Part shown: piece after piece, positions 20,506-29,910 of the stretch
Layout: each line of letters opens with the position of its first letter
Position numbering within the stretch: position 1 is the first letter of the stretch
Assembly (NCBI RefSeq): GCF_000327385.1
Contig: NW_008709752.1
Location: forward strand, 1,544,466-1,608,465
Origin: Lottia gigantea
Taxonomy: Eukaryota; Mollusca; Gastropoda; Lottiidae
Reading direction: 5' to 3'
Length of the DNA: 64,000 nucleotides
Program-made: the position numbers and the translations under genes
Notes under the pieces: generated by a model
What the model was told of the DNA's origin: nothing
The model's input: only the letters and a program-made list of their open reading frames with translations
Databases searched by the model: none

Positions 20506-23223
20506 ATGGTGGACAGTCAGTCACAATCAGGATGTGGGGTGTGTGGCTTGGTGGTAGAAAACATTAAGGAACATTTAGAATTACATTTCAGTGACATAAC
20601 TGAGAATAAACAAGACACCTTCGAATGTGGAGTATGTCACAAATCCTTTAAACAAAGTCGTAGGTTAAAAACACATATGAGCATTCATACTGGAGAGAAA
20701 CCATACCAATGTGATGTTTGTCATAGATCATTTACTCGGACAGATTATCTATTAAGTCATAAGAGAATACACAAGGAACGCGACAGACCCTATACTTGTG
20801 ATGTTTGTGATAAAAGTTTTTTTAAACAGTCTCTTTTAAATGACCACAAGAAAATTCATTCTCGGCCTTTTGAGTGTAAAATCTGTTCTAAAACATTCAA
20901 TGATGAAGATAGTTTAGAGAAACATAAACTCAAACATCAGGAAGGTGTCAAACCATTTCAATGTGAGGTTTGTAGTAAATCTTTTGAGAAATTATACAAC
21001 TTTAATAATCATATGCGAAAACATGGTGTTCCTAAACATAATTGTGATGTCTGTAGTAAATCATTTAGTTCCAGTACAGTGTTAAAGTTTCATCAAAGAA
21101 CACATTCTGGAGAGAAACCTTTTAAATGTGATGTTTGTGACAAGTCGTTTGTTCGTAATGATTGCCTCCGAAGTCACATGAACACTCACTCAAAAGACAA
21201 ACCTTTCAAATGTGAACTGTGTGACAAGTCTTTTGGACAAAAACGTAGGTTAAAGACACACATGAGAAAACATACTGGAGAAAGACCTTTTAAATGTGAT
21301 GTTTGTGATAAGTCATTTATATCTGATGCATGTTTAAAGGCCCATATTAAACTCCACTCTCGTAAGAAGAAACTTGTACCTTGTGCTATTTGTGGAGCAG
21401 TCGTAGAACACCTAGATAAACACATGAAAATTCATATTCAAGAAAAGGAAAATCAGTGTGATGTTTGTGGTAAAACTTTTAGTATTTATACTAATTTAGA
21501 AATTCATATGAGAATACACACTGGAGAGAAACCTTTCACTTGTGATATCTGTAGTAGATCATTTAGTCGAAGTCATTCGCTGGAAATTCATATTAAAAAT
21601 CATATTGGAGACAGACCCTTTACTTGTGACATCTGTGGGAAATCTTATGTCAAAGGAGCTTTATTAAATCGTCATAAAAGAACCCATTTAAAATGTTTTA
21701 AATGTCGATTTTGTTTGATGACTTTTACTAGTGAGGAGACCCTAGATCTTCATGAACAGAATCATAGAGGTGACACTATTATAAAATGTGATGTTTGTGG
21801 TAGGATGTTTACTAATAAATATTCCTATAACCGTCATGCTAAACAACATTTTATCATAAACAACTTCCCTTGTGACTATTGTGATAAATCTTTTAATAGA
21901 AAAGATACTTTAATAGATCATGTTAGAATACATACTGGAGAAAAACCACATACTTGTGATGTTTGTGGTGAATCATTTAGACAAAGAAGAAGTTGGAAGA
22001 AACATGTTGAAGCCCATGTGAAAGCAGGGCAGAGTAAACTCACCACTATAAAACCTACTTCCAACTCTCAATCAGCTGGTAATTCTCAGAAAGGTCGTGC
22101 CTATTCCTCAGAAGCTGCAAATTTCCGAATAATTGGTGAATATTCAATAGAAGAGAGAAACTCTCTCAACCCAGATGGAATATCATCTCAAAGGGAACCA
22201 GATTTGAGCAATACAACTATACCTAGTGATGGTGAAGACCTGTCATCAGATGAGGGGAAATCCTTTTCTAATTGGGAAAATTCATCTACAACTGGGGAAT
22301 CCCCAGAAAAACCTGCATGGATTCAAGAAGGAGATTTTTACCCTTCTGAGACTGATTCACAGCAAATGCTAGAGGAATTTGGTGAAACTGGTATGGCGGC
22401 GTGTGCTGTGTGTGGCTCAGTCGTGGATAATCTGGAAACACACATGGCCACTCATTTACAAGATATAAAGAAACACAAGTGTGAGATTTGTGATAAGTCA
22501 TTTAAAGACAAACGCAGGTGGCAATCTCACATGGCCACTCATACTGGAGAAAAACTCTTCACTTGTGATGTTTGTGGTAAAGCATATAATAGAAGTGATT
22601 CTTTACTGTATCATACTAGAGCTCACAACAATGATACACCCTATGTTTGTCAATATTGTGGAAAAGGTTACGTGAAAAAGTCATTTCTATCTGTGCACAT
22701 ACAAACACATCTAAAACTGTTTAAATGTGATTCTTGTTATAAGTCATTTAGCACCAAAGAAAGTCTGGAGAAACATGAATTAAAACATAAAGATCCAGTA
22801 CCTCAAGAATGTGATGTTTGTCACAAGATATTCCTAAATAAAGATTTATTCAATAGACATGTTAAAAACCATACATTAACTAAAGACTTTTATTGTGATG
22901 TTTGTGGCAAGTCTTATAAAACCACTGGTCATTTAAATGCTCATTATAAAACCCATACTGGAGAGAAACCATTCAACTGTGAGTTTTGTGGGAAATTTTT
23001 TAGTACCCGAAATGAATTGAAGAACCATCGACGCTATCATACTAATGAGAGACCCTACCACTGTCCTATTTGCGATAAAAAGTTCTGTACTTCTAGTAAC
23101 TATCGGCGTCATAAGCTAACTCATTCTGGAGATAAACCTAGTAAATGTGATATCTGCGGTAATTTATTTGGAAATAACTGGAATTTAAAAGTTCATAAAC
23201 AAAAATTACACTTTATTTTTTAA
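20506..23223 (+). CDS. Large C2H2 zinc-finger protein, 28 fingers in three blocks, each led by a short CX2CX9HX3H finger
   Basis: The exon starts at an acceptor (TTTTTACTTCAG) at 20429/20430. The frame is open from there, but the first in-frame ATG is at 20506 (MVDSQSQSG), giving 905 residues. Three blocks each begin with a shortened finger: CGVCGLVVENIKEHLELH, CAICGAVVEHLDKHMKIH and CAVCGSVVDNLETHMATH. These have nine residues between C2 and H1 where normal fingers have twelve. Canonical fingers follow in each block (9, 7 and 9). Blocks 2 and 3 are split by an acidic, Ser-rich spacer of about 125 residues. It is likely a nuclear DNA-binding protein that grew by block duplication. If an upstream exon is coding, the N terminus is longer. 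Confidence 0.9.
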   Translation: MVDSQSQSGCGVCGLVVENIKEHLELHFSDITENKQDTFECGVCHKSFKQSRRLKTHMSIHTGEKPYQCDVCHRSFTRTDYLLSHKRIHKERDRPYTCDVCDKSFFKQSLLNDHKKIHSRPFECKICSKTFNDEDSLEKHKLKHQEGVKPFQCEVCSKSFEKLYNFNNHMRKHGVPKHNCDVCSKSFSSSTVLKFHQRTHSGEKPFKCDVCDKSFVRNDCLRSHMNTHSKDKPFKCELCDKSFGQKRRLKTHMRKHTGERPFKCDVCDKSFISDACLKAHIKLHSRKKKLVPCAICGAVVEHLDKHMKIHIQEKENQCDVCGKTFSIYTNLEIHMRIHTGEKPFTCDICSRSFSRSHSLEIHIKNHIGDRPFTCDICGKSYVKGALLNRHKRTHLKCFKCRFCLMTFTSEETLDLHEQNHRGDTIIKCDVCGRMFTNKYSYNRHAKQHFIINNFPCDYCDKSFNRKDTLIDHVRIHTGEKPHTCDVCGESFRQRRSWKKHVEAHVKAGQSKLTTIKPTSNSQSAGNSQKGRAYSSEAANFRIIGEYSIEERNSLNPDGISSQREPDLSNTTIPSDGEDLSSDEGKSFSNWENSSTTGESPEKPAWIQEGDFYPSETDSQQMLEEFGETGMAACAVCGSVVDNLETHMATHLQDIKKHKCEICDKSFKDKRRWQSHMATHTGEKLFTCDVCGKAYNRSDSLLYHTRAHNNDTPYVCQYCGKGYVKKSFLSVHIQTHLKLFKCDSCYKSFSTKESLEKHELKHKDPVPQECDVCHKIFLNKDLFNRHVKNHTLTKDFYCDVCGKSYKTTGHLNAHYKTHTGEKPFNCEFCGKFFSTRNELKNHRRYHTNERPYHCPICDKKFCTSSNYRRHKLTHSGDKPSKCDICGNLFGNNWNLKVHKQKLHFIF

Positions 23224-23675
23224 ACAATGCCAAAGCAAATTTCCATTTTAGATAAAGTTTGTTTTACATTTATTGGAGGTTTATGTTGTTTTGTTCTTTA
23301 ATTATATTGGTGTTTGTTCTAGGGATCATAATAGCTTTGTCAACTTGGCATTTAATACATGTATTTAAACTCTCCACATTTGAAATTATTATTTGCAAGA
23401 AATCCAAAACTGGTTTGGTACACATTGGAAATTTAAAAAGAGCTGCTGTCCTTACAATGTTTCCCACACAATTATTAAGTTCTGCCCTTATGTTGCTTCT
23501 GCTTAATAATTACTGCCCAATGGTTTAACACCTGTCTTCCACAATGAGTTTATAGAGGTTTTAAAAGGTTTTTGGATGTTGATCAGGGACACTAATTACA
23601 AAAATAAGATTGCTATGCTATCATCATCTTTATGTATCGTAATATAGTTATTATACATTTACTATATGTATATTG

Positions 23676-23681
23676 AATAAA
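23676..23681 (+). other. Candidate AATAAA poly(A) signal
   Basis: AATAAA about 450 bases after the stop of the three-block zinc-finger gene, followed by a T-rich stretch. Confidence 0.4.
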
Positions 23682-24421
23682 ACTTGTATTAATTTCCTGC
23701 AGTTCAATAACTTCATTCCTTACAGTGTATCTGAGAATAGGTGGTCAGGATTTAACCATTTGATTTGATGAGCCGTTTCATTTATATGGGAAATCATAGA
23801 ATCACTAAAATCATACATTGAGCAAACATTCAGAAAGCTTACAAATTTTCCTGCAAACAAAATCATTGGAATGATCAGTGGAATATTTTTAAATAGAGAT
23901 CAATGGTGGTTCACTGCTATCATGTCACAATCTGTTCACATATTTACCACATTACTATGTATACCAGGTACTAATCAACTTAGTTGTTTAAGCTTACAAT
24001 TAGTTTTAATTAAAGGGAAAGATAGGCCATTTTTTTGACCAATCATACTTTAGTCTCAGAAACTGGAATCTTTTTTAGTTGAGCTAATCAGTAATGGTGC
24101 TCACAGTCGAAATTTGAGCCTCCAAATCCATGTGTGTCCAGAATTACCTGCGTTTGAATATTAAAATGACAACTCGTCAATATAAGATACTTTGTGATAT
24201 ATAGAAAAGATACTATAGAAATAGTGAGTAAAATTCCTAGTTTGAAGTATTTTTAAAAGAATTATGTGATTTTCGTACATTTTTAGTTTTCTGAAGACTA
24301 TTTACATATATTCAAAACTAAAACCAACCCCCGAAAATGACACACCTATCCCTTTAAAGGTGTATTTGAGAGGCTTTGAAATCCATTCCATTTCAACTTA
24401 TTCCAGGTTATGATTGAATTT
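23682..24421. other. Intergenic region between convergent genes
   Basis: Lies between the 3' ends of the three-block zinc-finger gene and the acyl-CoA thioesterase gene. The right half is a MITE copy. I see no gene. Confidence 0.6.
24010..24357 (+). mobile_element. MITE family A, copy 2
   Basis: Left end TTAAAGGGAAAGATAGG and right end CCTATCCCTTTAA are near-perfect inverted repeats. The body aligns with 10371-10679. It is non-coding, so a non-autonomous DNA element whose superfamily is not determined. Confidence 0.7.
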
Positions 24422-25753
24422 TCATAACTGACTTTTAGAAGTGTTCAGATTTTCATTCAGAAACTTAAGCATTTTCTTCCAGGCACCAGTCTGTGCATGA
24501 GAATGTCCAGGATTGGTGCCACCATTGACTAGAATAATTCCAGAGAAATTGGCACCGTAAGTACTGGTAGTAAGAGGTGTAAAGGGAGGTTGTATAAGAT
24601 GCCCTGCATTAGGGTAACTCAGTATAGTTAAGTTCTCTTTCCTATCACTTGGGTACAGGTCACTCAAGTTCTGATAAAATTCTGAGTTATTTTGTCTGTC
24701 ATCCTGCCCAGTGATAACCAATGTTTTAACCTTTGTCTCCCATAATGGAATAATATCACTGTTACAACATTGATAGGCGTTCTTTAAGGTAAACGCATTA
24801 TTCTCGACTAAAATATTCGAAGAGTCAATTTCTACAGCTTTCTGGAATAATTTACCATTTCTTTTTAAATTAAAAAATGATAAAAATGGTGCCCCATTGA
24901 TGTTAACAATACATTTGATATCTGGAATGTATCTAGCCATTAGATTAGCAAATTCACCACCTTTAGATAAGCCTACAACCCCCACCCCTCCTGGTTGAAC
25001 ATTATGGTGGTGTTTAAACCAACTAACAGCTTCTTCAAAATAACTAAAATCAACTTCAGCTAGAGTGGACGGTAAGTCTAAGTACTGGAAATAAGCTAAA
25101 GCTAGAGTGGTGAACCCTCTAGAAGCCAATAAGGCTGCTCGTGTCTCTTTTAGTCTTCCTGAGGACCCGTACAAGTCTATGATACCAGGATGTGTGGAAT
25201 TCCCAGCCGGAATAAAGAGAGTGCCTCTGATTTTTCCTTCATTCACTTCCAATCTGCGAACATTAGGTTTCAAATACCATCGATTGATCACTATAGAGCT
25301 GATTGGTTTCAATGCTTCTGATAACAATTCTTTTAAAAGTTTATGCCCATCATAAACACAGAGTTCCACTTTATGTGGTTGAGTTACATCTGATTTGTGG
25401 AGAGCCAGAGTCCCATCTGAATCACAACCAGAAACCATACTGGACAGAAAACCCATTGGATTTATTCCAGTGTATGTACCATTTAATGAAGCATCTTTAG
25501 CAAGGTCCACATCTCCATTGTTATCAGCTTTATACCATCCATTAGATATAAATATTTCACTGGGTTTTTCTTTGATTTGAGCGGATAATGTAACCAGCTT
25601 ATGAGGCTTTAATTCTGTTATTTTAACAGATATTATATCGTCCATTAAACTGTCTGTTTGAGACACAGAAATACTCATTCTTCGACATGCAGCATTGATG
25701 TTGAATTTGCTCTTTAATATTGGTATGATTGTGTTAAATAAAACTTCTCTCAT
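24422..25753 (-). CDS. Acyl-CoA thioesterase / BAAT family enzyme (ACOT1-6 type)
   Basis: On the minus strand an acceptor (TTTCTTTTCTAG) lies one base before the ATG of MREVLF, so I start there rather than 33 codons upstream; this gives 443 residues. The N-terminal half is the beta-sandwich acyl-CoA thioesterase domain and the rest an alpha/beta hydrolase fold. The catalytic triad is visible: Ser263 in GLSKGGE, Asp351 in GQDDR, His385 in AGHLIQPP. The 34-residue Asp-His spacing matches known ACOTs. A Ser nucleophile fits a hydrolase that cleaves fatty acyl-CoA to free acid and CoA, rather than the Cys of bile-acid N-acyltransferase. The C terminus SQL is a PTS1-type peroxisomal signal, while the basic N terminus could be a weak mitochondrial presequence. 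Coding is uninterrupted in this exon. Confidence 0.9.
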   Translation of the reverse strand: MREVLFNTIIPILKSKFNINAACRRMSISVSQTDSLMDDIISVKITELKPHKLVTLSAQIKEKPSEIFISNGWYKADNNGDVDLAKDASLNGTYTGINPMGFLSSMVSGCDSDGTLALHKSDVTQPHKVELCVYDGHKLLKELLSEALKPISSIVINRWYLKPNVRRLEVNEGKIRGTLFIPAGNSTHPGIIDLYGSSGRLKETRAALLASRGFTTLALAYFQYLDLPSTLAEVDFSYFEEAVSWFKHHHNVQPGGVGVVGLSKGGEFANLMARYIPDIKCIVNINGAPFLSFFNLKRNGKLFQKAVEIDSSNILVENNAFTLKNAYQCCNSDIIPLWETKVKTLVITGQDDRQNNSEFYQNLSDLYPSDRKENLTILSYPNAGHLIQPPFTPLTTSTYGANFSGIILVNGGTNPGHSHAQTGAWKKMLKFLNENLNTSKSQL

Positions 25754-26341
25754 CCTAGAAAAGAAACACCAAAAATATTTCAAAAAAGGTGTACTTAATA
25801 GGAAGGGTAGGCTATAAAGCTGAAATTGAGCTCCTTTCAGATGGTAAGACATCTACAACTAGGGCAGCACATCATTTATATGTAGAAGTAATACCAACCA
25901 ATACATGACCAACTTTGGCTTTGATCACCAATATGACCTCAATCCATTATAATCATAAAATAGGGTCAGGGTTTGTTGAATAAAATCTCCTCTGTTCAAA
26001 CTCCAAGCCTCCAAAAATCCAATATTATGGACTATCGGAGTATACTTATAGATCCTAAACATTGGAGTTATATATAGAAATATATTTTTGGAACTGTAGG
26101 CCTACATGGAAAATCAATCACTCAATGATTCAATAGAATGGCCAATATCGGCCTATTAGTCCTACCTATGCTCATGGCTTATGAAATAGGAAACATGAAC
26201 TATAATGCCAGGAATGGTCTATTAGAACTAGATCTTCATTACTGTTGTATAAATATTATAAGCTGTTATATGTTAATCGGAGAAACAACGAAATCATTTT
26301 AACATTATTAACTTTGGTAAATAGGAGGAATTTTCATTTGT

Positions 26342-26419
26342 ACGGGTATAATGGGACCGAGTCATTTCGCACAAAAACTTTCCTTTTTACGGGTATAAAG
26401 AGACCGAGTCATTTCGCAC
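26342..26419 (-). promoter_or_regulatory. Two copies of a 31-bp promoter-like block
   Basis: Two nearly identical blocks, starts 47 bases apart, begin ACGGGTATAA and end GAGTCATTTCGCAC. On the minus strand each reads GTGCGAAATGACTC, a relative of the zinc-finger cluster motif ACGAAACGTCTC in the same orientation relative to the downstream gene. Placement upstream of the thioesterase 5' exon suggests its promoter. Confidence 0.4.
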
Positions 26420-26565
26420 CAAAAGATTTTCGTATTAGAACTTCAAACAAACGTGATACCCTATTCACAAGTGTATCTTGAGCTATCAACAATTTGAAGG
26501 CACTGCTTCACTTATTTAATATGTTGGTTAACATATTTTCTTCATGTACAAGTTGTACAAGTTAT

Positions 26566-26789
26566 TTAAAGGAACACTACCTCTAAGAATGAACATAAAA
26601 TTTTCAAACTTGGCCAGAAAGAGTTAAATTATTAAGCGTTTTTTTTTTTCAATACTTATTGATTTATCAAATTAAACAGCGAATCTGTTATAAAGTTTTG
26701 ACACCAGGCCACTGATGAGTTTAATGACTTTTGAATCAAGTTTGAGAAGTTAAATTTTATGTTCATTCTAAGCGGTAGAGTCCCTTTAA
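26566..26789. mobile_element. MITE family E, copy 1
   Basis: Left end TTAAAGGAACACTACCTCTA and AATGAACATAAAATTTTCAA are mirrored at the right (AAATTTTATGTTCATTCTAA, then GTCCCTTTAA). The interior contains a GAATC...GTTTTGACACC core shared with other copies. Length is about 224 bp and it is non-coding. Confidence 0.7.
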
Positions 26790-27254
26790 CATATACTGGT
26801 AATGAGTAGGTTCATCACCGAGAAATATTTAAAGGCCCAGTCCCAATATATGGCTGTAATAAAACAAAATCAAACAGTTCTGTTGTAACTATATTCTGCA
26901 TTAATCTCACTGATATAAAAAAACATGGAAGTTATTAAGTAATGGACACTTAAAAACTAAGTACAAGTTTGAAGAAGGACATGACAATAAACTTAATTAA
27001 ACTGCCTAATAATAATTATAAAATACACCAACATTCTTGTTGTCTTCTTGGATTGGTCTTCTATAGAAGAGAGCCTTCTATTACCACAAAATCAAACAAT
27101 TAAAAGTTGAAATAAAGTAAGTAAAACTAAAGTAAAGTAAAGTAATAAAATTTTAAAGCAACACATCTAAAAATAATGCCCTTTAAGTAATATGGCTCTA
27201 TAGTAATACAGCTCTAAAATACTTCTCCTTGTTCAAAAGGCACTTTAAATTCAG

Positions 27255-27464
27255 CTAGCCAGTTTCCTTGTCAGTAAATTGAGATACATTTTTACAAACA
27301 TGTAATTTCAGCCCATATTTACGTGTAAATGATTTACTACAATCATTACATTTAAATGGTTTCTCTCCAGTATGTAGTTTTTCATGTCGCTTCAAGAGTT
27401 TCAGTTGGCTAAATCTATTATGACAGACATCACATTTAAATGGTTTCTCTCCATAGATTGGCAT
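27255..27464 (-). CDS. Two-finger C2H2 fragment
   Basis: A 69-residue frame 3' of the 13-finger gene on the same strand. It begins mid-linker (YGEKPFKCDVC) and has one complete C2H2 finger. The second keeps C2 and the first His but continues HVCKN, so the final ligand is a Cys or lost. No convincing acceptor lies upstream. It may be the remnant of a duplicated finger array, or an alternative 3' exon of the neighbour. I favour a remnant. Confidence 0.5.
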   Translation of the reverse strand: MPIYGEKPFKCDVCHNRFSQLKLLKRHEKLHTGEKPFKCNDCSKSFTRKYGLKLHVCKNVSQFTDKETG

Positions 27465-27614
27465 AGTCCTACTACTCTTAATCTCGAAATCTTAACTAAG
27501 ATAAGTAATAGATTCTAAGAAATATAGTAATCTAACTGGATTAAATTAAATTTAAGATTGACTTTAGCCATTGATCAAAAAGACTGGAACTGGAACTGGG
27601 ACACTGAAATCATT

Positions 27615-28772
27615 CTAATTTAGGTCTTGAGAATAAGGTTCTTGGTTCGATTGATGTATAGATATATGAGATTGTAAATCACTTGGCTTTAAAAATACGT
27701 AACCACAAATAGCACAATGAACAGCCTCTGTATGTATTTTAATATGAGTTACCAGATATCGCCGAATTTTAAATCTTTTACCGCAAAGGTTACATTTGAA
27801 CGGTGTCCCTTCTGCATGACTTCCTTTATGATCTTTAAGACTATTTGAAAAAGCGTAAGATTTGCCACAAATGTCACATTTATGAGGTTTGGCTTCAGAA
27901 TGAAATGTTAGATGTTTTATTAAAGAGGGTCGAAGAGTAAAACACTTTCCACAAACCTCACATTTATGACTTTTCTCTTTATGAGTTAAAACATGTCTAT
28001 TAAAAGTACTACTATGTCTAAATGATTTATTACAAATCTCACATTTAAATGGTTTCTCTCCAGTGTGAGTTCTTTTATGTTCTTCAACACCGATAGTTGA
28101 ATGAAATGACTTACTACACATATCACATTGGAAGGGTTTGACTCGGAAATGTTTTCTCTTTAGATGAGCTTCGAGACTAATTTCATTAGGGAAGGTGTTC
28201 CAGCAATGCTCACACTGAATAAAAGTTTCACCTTCTTGGTGGTTATTTCTATGATCTGTGAAACATTTTAATGATGTAAATGATTTACCACAAATGTCAC
28301 ATTCGTGATCCTTTTCTCCCGTGTGGAGTCGCATATGACGCATCAAAGAGTTGCTGTGTCTGAATGATTTTTGACAAAGTCCACATTCATATGACTTCAC
28401 TCCTGTATGTGTTTTCATGTGACTGACCAAAGAACTTTTCTGAACAAATGCTTTATCACATACATCACATTTAAAGGGTTTCTCTCCAGAATGAATCTTA
28501 AAGTGTTTCATCTGATCATCACGTCGACTGAATGCTTTATTACAGATATCACAAGAATAAGGTTTTTCATTAGTGTGAATTTTAGTATGTCGCACTAAAT
28601 TACACTTTTCTGTAAATGATTTACCACATATATCGCAATCAAAGGGTTTCAATCCAAGGTGCATCCTCATGTGGCTCAACAATCCGTTATTTTTCTTGTA
28701 ACATTTTCCACACAGATCACATTTGTATCGCTCATCCGAATCAGAGCTTTTAGATTTTATTGGCGACAACAT
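27615..28772 (-). CDS. C2H2 zinc-finger protein, 13 fingers
   Basis: 385 residues from an ATG at 28772 (MLSPIKSKSSDSD). Almost the whole protein is fingers: the first begins at residue 18 and the 13th ends near 370, with a short polar tail. Most linkers are TGEKPF-like; one finger (CEHCWNTFPNEISLEAHLKRKH) has H-X4-H spacing. The last finger follows a shortened linker (HTEAVHC). There is no N-terminal RYLNAH module. The shared promoter motif lies about 120 bases upstream. It is likely a nuclear DNA-binding factor. Confidence 0.92.
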   Translation of the reverse strand: MLSPIKSKSSDSDERYKCDLCGKCYKKNNGLLSHMRMHLGLKPFDCDICGKSFTEKCNLVRHTKIHTNEKPYSCDICNKAFSRRDDQMKHFKIHSGEKPFKCDVCDKAFVQKSSLVSHMKTHTGVKSYECGLCQKSFRHSNSLMRHMRLHTGEKDHECDICGKSFTSLKCFTDHRNNHQEGETFIQCEHCWNTFPNEISLEAHLKRKHFRVKPFQCDMCSKSFHSTIGVEEHKRTHTGEKPFKCEICNKSFRHSSTFNRHVLTHKEKSHKCEVCGKCFTLRPSLIKHLTFHSEAKPHKCDICGKSYAFSNSLKDHKGSHAEGTPFKCNLCGKRFKIRRYLVTHIKIHTEAVHCAICGYVFLKPSDLQSHISIHQSNQEPYSQDLN

Positions 28773-28886
28773 ATCTCATATCAAGGTTACTTTTTAATGT
28801 CATAAATATATTAAGTATTTTTGTGGCATAATCCCTTTTGGTCTTAATCCATCTTGTTTTGACATGTTTGACAAGTATGATTTGAC

Positions 28887-28900
28887 GGGATGTTTCGTAC
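28887..28900 (-). promoter_or_regulatory. Shared ACGAAACATCCC promoter motif
   Basis: On the minus strand GTACGAAACATCCC, about 120 bases before the ATG of the 13-finger gene. It differs at one position from the copy before the 18-finger gene (CGAAACGTCCC). Confidence 0.45.
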
Positions 28901-29910
28901 CAGTTGACGGGATACCCCGAATTTATTTTTAGAATTTCAAGGTTATGACGTATTTCCTGTTAGTCTCGCTTCGAATCGGCGTTCTCGATACTATCTTCCG
29001 AAAAAGCGGTAAGAATTCTGCTTTTATCTCAAATAACGACTAAATACTAATTGATTCCGTGGGGATTACGTTATCATGCATGACCTACTTGCTCATCTGA
29101 TGTTCAAGGATGATACAACGGTTGATTTATATCAAAAAATATGTTCTCTGTCGAAAATTGATTTGATTTGTTATCTTTAGACAGTGAGTGAGTAGGTGTG
29201 CCCATTTATTACCAATGTAAACAAATAGGTGTTATCTGTTTAAATGAGTCTGTACATGTACTAATGCACATCATGGCTATTTGTACTTATCCTCTACCCA
29301 AAGAGACATTCTAATGTTTTTGTGTTAAAATGGCTTTGGGGGCTAGAAATGATATTTCCTCATTTGATTAGGCTAATGTATGTATGACATGTGTTTGCTT
29401 AGCTGACTGGCTGGCATCCTAAAAACCTCTATCACTCATTGGGTTGCCTTATCCGATATCACATCTGCTGGAAGAGAACGTTAACTTGTCATCTACCTAC
29501 CTACCTGGATTACCTTATTTTGAGTCAAATCGGCCTTTGGGAAAGTTATCATCCATTAAAAAAAATAGCAGGCCAGCAAACAGAAAAGGATATTAGGCAA
29601 AGATTTCTTATTGCATTCTCTTGCAGTAAAATATAATATGATCATAAAAACAAAATATTATTTTTTAATTTACCTGTTTAATTTGTGATCAAACTCAAAC
29701 TGATAACGCTGAAGATTTATTAAATTAGTTTTTGTTTTAAAACCCATTGACCAGGATGTGATATATTAAAGTGTTATAAGCTTATGTAATTGATATCAGT
29801 TTTTGTTCTCTTACAGGTATTTACAGTGACTAACAATATGTAGGTCTAAAACCAGATAGTCAAGAGTATTAATCACGTAGAATAGTGTCCCTTAAAGACA
29901 GCATTCCAAA
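28901..29910. other. Divergent region between a zinc-finger gene and PPP2R3
   Basis: Probably holds the promoters of both genes. A fragment at about 29455-29505 (CTGCTGGAAG, AACTTGTCATCTACCTACCT) recurs at 31745-31790. A candidate acceptor (TTCTCTTACAG) at about 29818 suggests a 5' non-coding exon of PPP2R3 upstream. Confidence 0.45.

Larger units (their letters stand above)
25754..27254. other. Intergenic region upstream of the thioesterase gene
   Basis: Holds the upstream exon and promoter of the thioesterase gene, including the duplicated motif near 26.34-26.42 kb, and a MITE of family E at 26566-26789. No other gene is supported. Confidence 0.5.
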
